Positions 39,701 to 48,716 of a DNA stretch of 64,000 nucleotides are shown here, piece after piece. The notes below the pieces were generated by a model. That model did no database searches. It saw nothing but the letters and a program-made list of their open reading frames with translations, and was not told the DNA's origin. Each line of letters opens with the position of its first letter. The first letter of the stretch is position 1. This DNA comes from Christensenellaceae bacterium. Lineage in GTDB: Bacteria; Bacillota; Clostridia; Christensenellales; Borkfalkiaceae. The stretch is taken from the NCBI GenBank assembly GCA_022768945.1, contig JALEKY010000020.1, positions 62,001 through 126,000 on the forward strand, in the 5' to 3' direction. A program made the translations under genes and the position numbers.

Positions 39701-40318
39701 GGTTGGGCTTATGACATCGGCTACGGCGGACTCGATCACGTTCTCGCTATGGGCGAAGACGTAAACGTTCTCGTTCTCGATACCGAAGTTTACTCCAACA
39801 CCGGAGGACAGGCTTCCAAATCCACTCCTACCGGCGCGGTTGCTAAATTTGCCGCTGCGGGCAAGAGAATTAAGAAGAAAGACCTCGGCATGATGGCTAT
39901 GAGCTACGGCTATGTTTACGTTGCTCAGTGCGCTATGGGCTACAACAAACAACAGTTCCTTAACGCTATTATCGAAGCCGAAAAATACGAAGGTCCTTCG
40001 CTTGTAATCTGCTACGCTCCGTGTATCAACCACGGTATCAATATGAGCAACTCGCAGCTCGAAGAAAAGAAAGCCGTCGAAGCGGGCTACTGGCACTGCT
40101 ACCGTTACAATCCCGAAAAGGTCGGCACGGAAGAAAATCCGTTCAGCCTCGACTCCAAGGATCCTACGGCAAGCTATCACGACTTTATTCTCGGAGAAAC
40201 TCGTTACGCTTCTCTCAAAAAGGCTATGCCCGAAGTTGCGGAACAGCTTTTCGAACATGCGGAAGAAGAAAACAACGCTCGTCTTGCAAAATACAAGAAA
40301 CTTGCGGGTAAAGAGTAA
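36800..40318 (+). CDS. nifJ: Pyruvate:ferredoxin (flavodoxin) oxidoreductase
   Basis: [33 protein letters not shown]; two 4Fe-4S clusters [12 protein letters not shown] and [12 protein letters not shown]; TPP domain [18 protein letters not shown]. Confidence 0.97.
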   Translation: [1172 protein letters not shown]

Positions 40319-40387
40319 TTTAGAGGTAAAACTGCTTTAATGCCGACGGAAGCGCAATGCGTAGCTTTCGTAAGATAAACAAATTAA

Positions 40388-40415
40388 GAGAGTATCGCTC
40401 GGTACTCTCTTTTTT
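40388..40415 (+). terminator. Rho-independent terminator after nifJ
   Basis: GAGAGTA-tcgctcgg-TACTCTC + TTTTTT. Confidence 0.88.
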
Positions 40416-40580
40416 GATTCTTAAAACAAGAAGTGCCGTTTTTCGCGTAGAAACGGCTGTTTTGACGTAGGCTTTTATACGGGCGGATACGTGTGTGCTT
40501 TTTATTCGGAGGATAATTGCCGCGCGCGATTATTTTGTTCGAGTCGGCTGCTTTATGTGCAAAAGGCGATTTTTTATATG

Positions 40581-41054
40581 TCAGTCGTTTGAAAAATAGT
40601 GTGAAAGAGCGAAATTTATTCTTTCGTCTGCGATATCAGTAATGGGATTTAGATAATTCGGGCGGCAAAACTCGTTTTCGTCACGTTTTTCATCGGCAGA
40701 GTCGTCGCATATGGATTTGTCGCTCGCGCCGTCGGATGCATTTTCGCTATGAAGAGATCCGTTACTTTTACCCGAAAAATCGCGATAATCGCTGTTTTCG
40801 GGGGTATTTGCGTTTTGAAACAACAACGAAAGAGGAGAGTTGTCCCCTCCCGAAGACAGTGACTTTATAAGCAGGGGAAGCATTTTTTCGGCATTGAAAT
40901 TTCCCGATAAAAGGCTTGAAAACAGCTCTCCGTTTTCCTTGCCGAGCGAGGACGAAAAAGATGACAACAGATTTTTAATTAAATCGTTTTCGCCCGAATT
41001 GCCGTTTTTCGCGGCGGATAAAAAGAACAAAAGAAGGGGTAAAAGATTATTCAT
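40581..41054 (-). CDS. Small hypothetical protein (157 aa), divergent partner
   Basis: ATG with GAGGAG upstream; MNNLLPLLLFFLSAAKNGNSGENDLIKNLLSSFSSS. Confidence 0.6.
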   Translation of the reverse strand: MNNLLPLLLFFLSAAKNGNSGENDLIKNLLSSFSSSLGKENGELFSSLLSGNFNAEKMLPLLIKSLSSGGDNSPLSLLFQNANTPENSDYRDFSGKSNGSLHSENASDGASDKSICDDSADEKRDENEFCRPNYLNPITDIADERINFALSHYFSND

Positions 41055-41194
41055 AAACTCCTCGTCGCGTGCGCACGGTAAATATCGCCGCGCATTTTTT
41101 TCACTAACATTATATTATCGGTCGGCATAAATATGTTATGTCGGCTCAAAACGGCACGGCAAAAAACGACGGGATAATTCCTAAGGAGAGGTAT

Positions 41195-41563
41195 ATGAAA
41201 GATTTTTCGGAATACGCAGACGGAAGAGAAAAGAATGCGCGCGGCATGAAAAGAGGCGATGACGGAACGAATTACGGCGGCGCGAATAATTGCGGTTCGG
41301 GCGGCGGAACGTACAACCAAAGCGGCGCGGGAGTGGACGCGAACGAGCTTTTGCAAATGCTTGCAGGGAAATACGAGGGGAAAAGCGAGGACGAACTTCT
41401 CGCTTCGATATTTGCCGAAGCTCAGAAAGCGAGAAAAAACGGAAGCCTTTCGGACGGCGACATAGACAATTTCGTGCGCACGGTTGCGCCCATGCTCAGT
41501 CCCGCGCAGCAGAAAAAGCTTATGAAGGTCGCAGGGTATCTCAAAAGCGGAAAAATTAAATAA
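41195..41563 (+). CDS. Small hypothetical protein with Gly-rich N-terminus and helical C-terminus
   Basis: RBS AAGGAGAGGTAT then ATG; ELLQMLAGKYEGKSEDELLASIFAEAQKARKNGSLSDGDIDNFVRTVAPMLSPAQQKKLMKVAGYLKS. Confidence 0.7.
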   Translation: MKDFSEYADGREKNARGMKRGDDGTNYGGANNCGSGGGTYNQSGAGVDANELLQMLAGKYEGKSEDELLASIFAEAQKARKNGSLSDGDIDNFVRTVAPMLSPAQQKKLMKVAGYLKSGKIK

Positions 41564-41596
41564 TTCGGGTATAAGTAGGCGGGGCGTGCGCATTCT

Positions 41597-41720
41597 GGCG
41601 AGCGATGCTCGCCCCTACGGTGTGCGGGGGATAAAGAGAACGAGCGGTGCTTGCCCTACGACGGCGAAGAGTTTTAAGCGAAGAAGAGGAATTCGGACGA
41701 GCGATGCGCCCCTACGGTGA
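41597..41720. repeat. Cluster of three GCGAGCGATGCTCGCCCCTAC-type palindromic repeats
   Basis: Units near 41597-41620, 41639-41662, 41694-41720. Confidence 0.7.
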
Positions 41721-41797
41721 TGTGTGAAATTATTATTGAAATGCACGTTAAATCGGGATACTTTTTCGCGACATTTTTCGCCGCCCGCTTTCTCTGC

Positions 41798-41826
41798 TTG
41801 ACAATCGGAAAAAAAAAGTGTAATAT
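41798..41826 (+). promoter_or_regulatory. Sigma-A type promoter for pgk
   Basis: TTGACA-N17-TAATAT. Confidence 0.8.
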
Positions 41827-41858
41827 ACATAGTGGATAAAAAGAAAGGAGATATTCTT

Positions 41859-43175
41859 ATGAATAAACTTACTGTAAAGGATATTGACGTAAAAGGCAAA
41901 AGATGTCTTGTAAGAGTAGACTTCAACGTACCCATGAAGGACGGAGTCATTACCGACGAAACGCGTATCAACGGCGCTCTTCCCACGATTAAGTATCTTA
42001 TGGAGCACGGCGCAAAGGTTATTCTTTGCTCGCACATGGGCAAACCTCACAATATTTTAACGCCCGGTTTCGGTCTTAACAAAAAAGAAAAGAAAGCGAT
42101 AGAAGCTCTCCCCGAAAACGAACGCGCCGCCGCTAAGGAAGAAGCTTTGAAAAAAGCCCTCGGTGACGCTAAAAAATTCACGCTTAAACCCGTTGCCGAA
42201 AAACTTTCCGAAAAGCTCGGCAAGGAAGTTAAATTCGCTACCGACGTGGTAGGTCCTTCCGCGGACGCCGTAGTCGCTTCCCTTAAAGACGGCGAAGTCG
42301 CTCTTCTCGAAAACACCCGTTTCGAAGCCGGCGAAGAGGGCAGAGACGAAGCTCTTTGCAAAAAACTCGCTTCTTACTGCGACGTTTACGTAAACGACGC
42401 TTTCGGTACGGCTCACCGTTCGCACGCAACCACGGCGGCAATCGTAGAGTACGGTTTCGTTAAAACCGCAGTTTGCGGCTTCCTTATCGAAAAAGAACTT
42501 TCCGTTATGGCTGACGCGCTCGAACACCCCGTTCGTCCGTTCGTAGCTATTCTCGGCGGAGCGAAAGTCGCGGACAAGCTCAACGTTATAAATAATCTTC
42601 TCGAAAAGTGCGATACTTTGATTATCGGCGGCGGTATGGCTTACACCTTCCAGAAGGCGAGAGGACTCGAAGTAGGTACTTCGCTCGTTGACGACGAAAA
42701 ACTCGACTACTGCAAAGAGATGATGGCTAAGGCCGAAAAGCTCGGCAAGAAGCTTCTTCTTCCCATCGATACCACGATTACAAAAGATTTCCCGAACCCC
42801 ATCGACGCGCCCGTAGAGGTTAAAGTTGTCGACGCGGACAAGATTCCCGCGGATATGATGGGTTTGGATATAGGTCCCAAAACCGCAGAATTGTACGCTA
42901 CGGAAATCAAAAACGCAAAGACGGTTATCTGGAACGGTCCTATGGGCGTATTCGAAAACCCCACGCTCGCAAAAGGTACCTTCGCGGTTGCGAAAGCTAT
43001 GGCTGAAGCAGAAAACGCTACTACGATTATCGGCGGCGGCGACAGCGCGGCTGCGGTAACTCAGCTCGGTTTTGCGGATAAGATGACGCACATTTCTACC
43101 GGCGGCGGAGCTTCGCTCGAACTCTTCGAGGGTAAGGTTCTTCCCGGTATCGCTTGTCTTAACGAGAAGAAGTAA
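41859..43175 (+). CDS. pgk: Phosphoglycerate kinase
   Basis: [47 protein letters not shown]. Confidence 0.98.
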   Translation: MNKLTVKDIDVKGKRCLVRVDFNVPMKDGVITDETRINGALPTIKYLMEHGAKVILCSHMGKPHNILTPGFGLNKKEKKAIEALPENERAAAKEEALKKALGDAKKFTLKPVAEKLSEKLGKEVKFATDVVGPSADAVVASLKDGEVALLENTRFEAGEEGRDEALCKKLASYCDVYVNDAFGTAHRSHATTAAIVEYGFVKTAVCGFLIEKELSVMADALEHPVRPFVAILGGAKVADKLNVINNLLEKCDTLIIGGGMAYTFQKARGLEVGTSLVDDEKLDYCKEMMAKAEKLGKKLLLPIDTTITKDFPNPIDAPVEVKVVDADKIPADMMGLDIGPKTAELYATEIKNAKTVIWNGPMGVFENPTLAKGTFAVAKAMAEAENATTIIGGGDSAAAVTQLGFADKMTHISTGGGASLELFEGKVLPGIACLNEKK

Positions 43176-43306
43176 TTCGATATTGTAAACGCCGCGCGCC
43201 GGCGAAAGCGGACGTGACGAGAATAATACAAACAGACAAATAAGTGCCGCAAAACGCACGCTAAATATACTTTTTGAATGGCAAAAAGCCACAGGAGATT
43301 TTTATT

Positions 43307-44047
43307 ATGAGAAAGCCTATAATCGCAGGCAACTGGAAAATGAATAAAACTCAGGCTGAAGCGAAAGAGCTTATCAACGCTTTGAAGCCGCTTGTAAAAG
43401 ACGCAGAGTGCGACGTTGTAGTTTGCGTTCCGTTTACCGATATAAACGCTGTTGTTGAAGCCGCTAAGGGCAGCAACATTCACGTAGGCGCGCAGAACGT
43501 TCACTTTGCCGATCACGGCGCGTTCACCGGCGAAATTTCCGCGGATATGCTTTTGGAAGCGGGTGTGGAATACGTTATCATAGGTCACAGCGAAAGAAGA
43601 CAGTACTTCGGAGAAACGAACGAAACGGTTAACAAGAGAACGCTTACCGCTCTCGCAAAAGGTCTTAAACCTATCGTTTGCGTAGGCGAAACCCTTGAAG
43701 AAAGAGAAACCGGCAAAACCGAAGAAGTTCTCAAAAAGCAGGTTGTGGAAGGTCTTAAGGACGTTGAAAACCTCGCAAGCGTTATCATAGCTTACGAACC
43801 CATCTGGGCTATCGGAACGGGCAAGACCGCTACCGCAGATCAGGCTAACGAAACCATCGGCTATATCAGAAAGGTTATAGCTGAAAACTTCTGCCCCAAG
43901 TGCGCCGAAAAGATGAGAATTCAGTACGGCGGAAGCATGAACGCCAAGAACGCTCACGAGCTTATGAGCATGCCCGAAATCGACGGCGGTCTTATCGGCG
44001 GCGCTTCGCTCAAAGCGGAAGATTTCTCCGTAGTAGTAAAAATGTAA
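43307..44047 (+). CDS. tpiA: Triosephosphate isomerase
   Basis: [38 protein letters not shown]. Confidence 0.98.
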   Translation: MRKPIIAGNWKMNKTQAEAKELINALKPLVKDAECDVVVCVPFTDINAVVEAAKGSNIHVGAQNVHFADHGAFTGEISADMLLEAGVEYVIIGHSERRQYFGETNETVNKRTLTALAKGLKPIVCVGETLEERETGKTEEVLKKQVVEGLKDVENLASVIIAYEPIWAIGTGKTATADQANETIGYIRKVIAENFCPKCAEKMRIQYGGSMNAKNAHELMSMPEIDGGLIGGASLKAEDFSVVVKM

Positions 44048-44067
44048 TTTTCGGCATTGCCGATGGA

Positions 44068-44096
44068 AAACGCGCAAACAATCTTGCGCGTTTTTT
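44068..44096 (+). terminator. Rho-independent terminator after tpiA
   Basis: AAACGCGCAA-acaatc-TTGCGCG + TTTTTT. Confidence 0.85.
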
Positions 44097-44191
44097 AAAA
44101 ATTCTAAACTAAATCGCAGAGTTTCGTTTCTTACGCTTACGGCAAAAACTGCCGATAACGCGCGAAAAACGAGGCTTTTTGGAGGACGACA

Positions 44192-45742
44192 ATGAAGATG
44201 GAAACAAGACCGGTATGCCTTTTAATTATGGACGGCTACGGTATAAATAAGGAAACGAACGGCAACGCGATATACATTTCCGGCAGCCCGAACGTAAACG
44301 GATACATTAAAAACTATCCGTCCACCACGCTCGGGGCGAGCGGACTCGACGTCGGTTTGCCGGACGGACAAATGGGCAACAGCGAGGTAGGGCACCTCAA
44401 TATCGGCGCGGGCAGAATAGTTTATCAGGAACTTACGCGCATTACCAAAGAGATTAACGACGGCGACTTCTTCAAAAACGAGGATCTTAATTACGCGGTC
44501 GATACGGCTATGGCGAAAGGCAAAAAGATTCACCTTTACGGACTGCTTTCGAACGGCGGCGTTCACAGCCACATAACGCACCTGTACGGGCTTTTGGAAC
44601 TTTGCAAGAGAAAGGGCGCGAAAGACGTATTCGTTCATTGCTTTATGGACGGGCGCGACGTTTCGCCTACTTCCGGCGCGGAGTTTATAAAAGAGCTTTC
44701 GGAAAAGATGAAGGACCTCGGCGTAGGTAAAATAGCTTCCGTTTGCGGCAGATACTACGCTATGGACAGAGATAACCGTTGGGAAAGAGTGGAAAAGGCG
44801 TACGATATGCTCACGCTCGGAGAGGGCGTTCAGACCGAATGCCCCGTTAAAGCCGTTGAGGAAAGCTATAAAAACGGCGTTACGGACGAGTTTATTCTTC
44901 CTATAAAAGTGACCGAAAACGGCAAACCTGTAGGGCTTATCGAAGAGGGAGATTCAATCATATTCTTTAACTTCCGCCCCGACAGAGCGAGAGAAATCAC
45001 CCGTGCGTTCAGCGAGAAAGAATTCACCGGTTTTGTGAGAAAAACGGGCTTTTTAAATCCCACGTACGTTTGCTTTACCCGTTACGACGCAACGTTTACC
45101 AACGTCCGCATTGCGTTTAAACCGCAGAGCCTTAAAAATACGCTGGGCGAATACCTTTCCAAAAAAGGATATACTCAGCTGAGAATCGCGGAAACCGAAA
45201 AGTATGCGCACGTAACGTTCTTCTTTAACGGCGGCGTGGAAGCTCCGAATGAAAACGAACAGAGAGATTTAATTCCTTCCCCGAAGGTTGCAACTTACGA
45301 TCTGCAACCCGAGATGAGCGCGTACGAAGTTACGGATAAGGTTCTCGAGGAAATCGCGAGCGACAAGTTCGACGTAATCATTCTTAACTTCGCAAACTGC
45401 GATATGGTAGGTCACACAGGCGTGCTCGAAGCCGCGGTCAAAGCAGTAACCACCGTCGATACCTGCATGAAGAAAATCATTGATGCGGTTCTTGAAAAGG
45501 GCGGTTCCTGCCTTATCACGGCGGATCACGGCAACGCGGACAAGATGATTGCCGACGACGGAGAGCCGTTTACCGCGCATACCACAAACCCTGTTCCGCT
45601 GGTTTTGGTTAGCGAAAACGAAAAATTCAGAAACGTTAAGCTTCACAGCGGCATTCTCGCGGATATCGCGCCCACGCTTTTAACGGTTATGGGCGAAGAA
45701 ATCCCCGCGGAAATGACGGGTAAATGCCTTATCGAAAAGTAA
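44192..45742 (+). CDS. gpmI: 2,3-bisphosphoglycerate-independent phosphoglycerate mutase
   Basis: LLIMDGYG; DGQMGNSEVGHLNIGAGRIVYQ; ITADHGNADKM. Confidence 0.97.
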   Translation: MKMETRPVCLLIMDGYGINKETNGNAIYISGSPNVNGYIKNYPSTTLGASGLDVGLPDGQMGNSEVGHLNIGAGRIVYQELTRITKEINDGDFFKNEDLNYAVDTAMAKGKKIHLYGLLSNGGVHSHITHLYGLLELCKRKGAKDVFVHCFMDGRDVSPTSGAEFIKELSEKMKDLGVGKIASVCGRYYAMDRDNRWERVEKAYDMLTLGEGVQTECPVKAVEESYKNGVTDEFILPIKVTENGKPVGLIEEGDSIIFFNFRPDRAREITRAFSEKEFTGFVRKTGFLNPTYVCFTRYDATFTNVRIAFKPQSLKNTLGEYLSKKGYTQLRIAETEKYAHVTFFFNGGVEAPNENEQRDLIPSPKVATYDLQPEMSAYEVTDKVLEEIASDKFDVIILNFANCDMVGHTGVLEAAVKAVTTVDTCMKKIIDAVLEKGGSCLITADHGNADKMIADDGEPFTAHTTNPVPLVLVSENEKFRNVKLHSGILADIAPTLLTVMGEEIPAEMTGKCLIEK

Positions 45743-45833
45743 TAGTCAGTATTCGCTGATACGGGCGCGCAAACAAAATAACAAAACATTTGCTTTATTT
45801 ACGAACTAATTTTTCGCAAAAGCCGAAAAACGC

Positions 45834-45862
45834 TTGTAAATTTATTTGCGATGTGTTATAAT
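45834..45862 (+). promoter_or_regulatory. Promoter for secG with extended -10
   Basis: TTGTAA-N17-TATAAT preceded by TGT. Confidence 0.7.
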
Positions 45863-45905
45863 ATGCGAGTATAAAAACAAAATTAAGTATAGGTTGGAGA
45901 TAATT

Positions 45906-46196
45906 ATGGCAAATTTGGCTCAGCTTCTTGCAATGAGTTACGGCTTGTATGTAACTTTAAGTATAGTTTGCATCGCACTTATCGTGCTTTGCTCGTTTTT
46001 CGTTATAATCGTTGTTATGATGCAGAAGTCCAATTCGGACGGTATCAGCGCAATAACCGGTCAGAGCGAAACTTTCTACGGCAAAAATAAATCGCAAACG
46101 CTTGACAGCAAGCTTAAAAAACTTACGGTAATTTGCCTTGTAATTATTGCCGTTCTCTGCATTGTATATTTCGTAATCGGCTTACTTAAAGGCTAA
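45906..46196 (+). CDS. secG: Preprotein translocase subunit SecG
   Basis: Two TM helices with MMQKSNSDGISAITGQSETFYGKNKSQTLDSKLKKLT. Confidence 0.9.
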   Translation: MANLAQLLAMSYGLYVTLSIVCIALIVLCSFFVIIVVMMQKSNSDGISAITGQSETFYGKNKSQTLDSKLKKLTVICLVIIAVLCIVYFVIGLLKG

Positions 46197-46211
46197 TAAC
46201 GCTAAACGACG

Positions 46212-46243
46212 AGGGCTTCCCGAAAAAGGAAGTCCTTTTTTTT
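46212..46243 (+). terminator. Rho-independent terminator after secG
   Basis: AGGGCTTCC-cgaaaaa-GGAAGTCCT + T-run. Confidence 0.88.
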
Positions 46244-46355
46244 GCTAAAAACATTTTTATTATTTAAAATGCTTGCATTTATGATAAAAGCGTGATAGAA
46301 TTAAGAAAAAGAAAAACACAAAAACAAATAACTAAGCTTTTCGGGAGGCAGAAGA

Positions 46356-47297
46356 ATGAAAAAGTTTTTTTCAAAATTAGTGTGCGTGATAACAGCTGTC
46401 GCGCTTGCTCTTTCGATGAGTTCTTGCGACAAGTTTTTTAACGATTTGGAAAAACTTGCCGAGGAACTTGCCAAGAAGATAAACGCGACTGTAAAAGGCA
46501 TTTCCTATATAATGGATCACTTCGACGATTTTACAAATCCGTTGCTCGGAAACGGTCAGATTACCGACGAATGGGTAAACGGAAATCTCGACGACGCGTT
46601 TGTTCGCCCCGATTACCTCGTAAATTTTGCAAAGGGATATTATGAGGAAAACGGTGAAAAGAAGAGTTATTCCAATCTCGGAACTTTATCTTCGATGGCG
46701 GATATGGACAGATACGTTCAATCGCTTAAGGAAGCGGGTTTTGACGCGTATCACGAGGCGTTCTCCTGGGATTTTTACGACATTATGGTTCGCGCAAATT
46801 CCGGTAAGCTGTGTATGGCTCTCAAAAAGGGAGACGTTTACGTTCAACTCGCTTACTTCAAAACCGCAACCAAAACAGATGGCGGAGAAACGAGCGGCAC
46901 GGACGGAAGCGACACTTCGTTGCCCGAAGATAAAGGTGACGTTGAAGCCGCAAACGTAGTTTTAGACGAGCAAGAACAGTCGGAAGAAAGCTCCTCCGGC
47001 GATTCTTCCGAAACCGGCGAGGTTATAGATAAAACGGTAAACGCGGTATTTACGATAGCAAATTACGACCTGCTTTCTAATAGCGACGGCGAAACTTCGG
47101 GCGAAACGAGCGGTGAAACCTCGGGCGAGACGACCGGAGAGATAAGCGGCGAAACGAGTGAAAGCGGCAACGAAACTTCCGAAGAAACAAGCGAGGGAAC
47201 GTCCGAAGAAACGAGCAGTGAAACTTCATCCGAGTTAGGCAAAGGAACCTCGGAGGAAACACGCGAAGGGAGTACCGAGACGGGCACGGAAGAATAA
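46356..47297 (+). CDS. Predicted lipoprotein with Gly/Glu/Thr/Ser repetitive C-terminus
   Basis: MKKFFSKLVCVITAVALALSMSSCDKFF lipobox; C-terminus GETSGETSGETSGETTGEISGETSE... Confidence 0.75.
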   Translation: MKKFFSKLVCVITAVALALSMSSCDKFFNDLEKLAEELAKKINATVKGISYIMDHFDDFTNPLLGNGQITDEWVNGNLDDAFVRPDYLVNFAKGYYEENGEKKSYSNLGTLSSMADMDRYVQSLKEAGFDAYHEAFSWDFYDIMVRANSGKLCMALKKGDVYVQLAYFKTATKTDGGETSGTDGSDTSLPEDKGDVEAANVVLDEQEQSEESSSGDSSETGEVIDKTVNAVFTIANYDLLSNSDGETSGETSGETSGETTGEISGETSESGNETSEETSEGTSEETSSETSSELGKGTSEETREGSTETGTEE

Positions 47298-47316
47298 TAA
47301 GTAGTATCGAATAAGA

Positions 47317-47339
47317 ACGGGCGAGTATATCTCGTCCGT
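47317..47339. repeat. Dispersed GCGAG palindrome
   Basis: ACGGGCGAGtataTCTCGTCCGT. Confidence 0.6.
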
Positions 47340-47366
47340 TTTGATTCGCGAGCAAATTAAAATTCC

Positions 47367-47398
47367 TGTAGGGGCGAGTATTTCTCGTCCGTTTTTTT
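47367..47398. repeat. Dispersed GTAGGGGCGAG element
   Basis: TGTAGGGGCGAGTATTTCTCGTCCGTTTTTTT. Confidence 0.65.
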
Positions 47399-47466
47399 AT
47401 GTCGATTTTTTTTGCTTTTGCCGGATAATGCTTGTTTTACGGGGTTTTTGATTTCATGAAATCCAT

Positions 47467-47719
47467 AGGGATTCCATTCCTAACACTGACTATTTTTGCG
47501 GCAATAAATCGGTTTTTGCCGTGTTAAACTCCCTTATAGTACTACTTGTACAATTTCGGTCGTTTGCCTTGCAAAAACGTATGCCGCTAAGCGGAGATTT
47601 CTTTTCCGATGATTTTTTAAAAGCGCGAACGAAGTTGTGCTTTACGCACTGCAAGCGAGCGCTCGGAAAAAAGGGCTGAAAAGCCGCCTTTTCGGTAATT
47701 AGTGATGAAGAATGGAATC
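47467..47719 (+). mobile_element. MITE-like element copy 1 (internally shortened)
   Basis: Same ends and internal sequence as reverse complement of 63055-63347; lacks about 40 bp internally. Confidence 0.75.
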
Positions 47720-47744
47720 TAATAATTAAAAGGAATAAAAAATC

Positions 47745-48716
47745 ATGTTACTTGCAAAAACTTTCGGAGATACGGTCCTCGAGTTTTTAGCCAATCAGGG
47801 TTGGGACGTTTTGCTCGTTATCAGCATTATCGTAATAGCTTACGTAGGCATAAAGCTCATATCGTCCGTCCTCACAAAAATTCTCTACAAATCCAAAATA
47901 GACGGCTCCGCCATCGCGTTCTATATAGCGATAGTAAAAGTCTTCCTTTGGATTTTGGCGATTTTCGCGGTGGCGGACGTGTTGTCGATCCCCACGTCTT
48001 CCCTCGTCGTCGGATTATCCAGCGTTGCGCTGGCAATAGCCCTTGCTTTGAAAGACTCTCTTTCAAACCTCGCAAACGGCATTTTGATTATATACAATAA
48101 ACCGTTTCGCCGCGGAGATCATATCGAAATAGACGGCGTAGACGGAGTTATAAAAAACATAAAACTGTTTACGACGGAGCTTGTTACCTACGATAACAGG
48201 CGAATCATTCTTCCGAACAGCAAGGTTGTAAACGGCACGATAATAAACAATACGTCCTTGGCGACAAGAAGAATCAGTCAGGTATACTCTGTAAGCTACG
48301 ACGCCGATCCGGATCTCGTCGAAAAAGTTCTCAGAGAGTCGTACGAAAGCAACAAACTCGTCAACAGAAATCCGAAAGTAAGCGTTTATTTGAGCAGCCA
48401 CGGAGAATCTGCCGTGAACTTTACCGTTAAATGCTGGACGGATACGGACGATTATTGGACGGTTTACAACGCCATGCCGAGAATTGTTTTCGATAATTTC
48501 GCAAAGAACGGCATTTCCATACCGTATAATCAGCTCGACGTTCATTTCGATTCGAACGCCTTTAACCCGACCGTTACGCACTCGGCCGAAAACAATTCAA
48601 CAGGTTTATCCGCCGAAAAGACGGAAACGCCTCTCGCATACGGCAAATCTGCCGCCGATAGAAAAGAGGCGAACGGAACGACTTCGGAGGGACTCAATGA
48701 AAATGAAAATCTTTAA
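47745..48716 (+). CDS. MscS family mechanosensitive channel
   Basis: Three N-terminal TM, VGLSSVALAIALALKDSLSNLANGILIIYNKPFRRGDHIEIDGVDGVIKNIKLFTTEL. Confidence 0.93.
   Translation: MLLAKTFGDTVLEFLANQGWDVLLVISIIVIAYVGIKLISSVLTKILYKSKIDGSAIAFYIAIVKVFLWILAIFAVADVLSIPTSSLVVGLSSVALAIALALKDSLSNLANGILIIYNKPFRRGDHIEIDGVDGVIKNIKLFTTELVTYDNRRIILPNSKVVNGTIINNTSLATRRISQVYSVSYDADPDLVEKVLRESYESNKLVNRNPKVSVYLSSHGESAVNFTVKCWTDTDDYWTVYNAMPRIVFDNFAKNGISIPYNQLDVHFDSNAFNPTVTHSAENNSTGLSAEKTETPLAYGKSAADRKEANGTTSEGLNENENL

Noticed and set aside
38978-40258. 426-aa minus-strand ORF opposite nifJ
   Set aside because: Same shadow-ORF effect from codon bias
42057-43292. 411-aa minus-strand ORF opposite pgk, and similar 43061-44077 opposite tpiA
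   Set aside because: Antisense to conserved glycolytic genes; no plausible product
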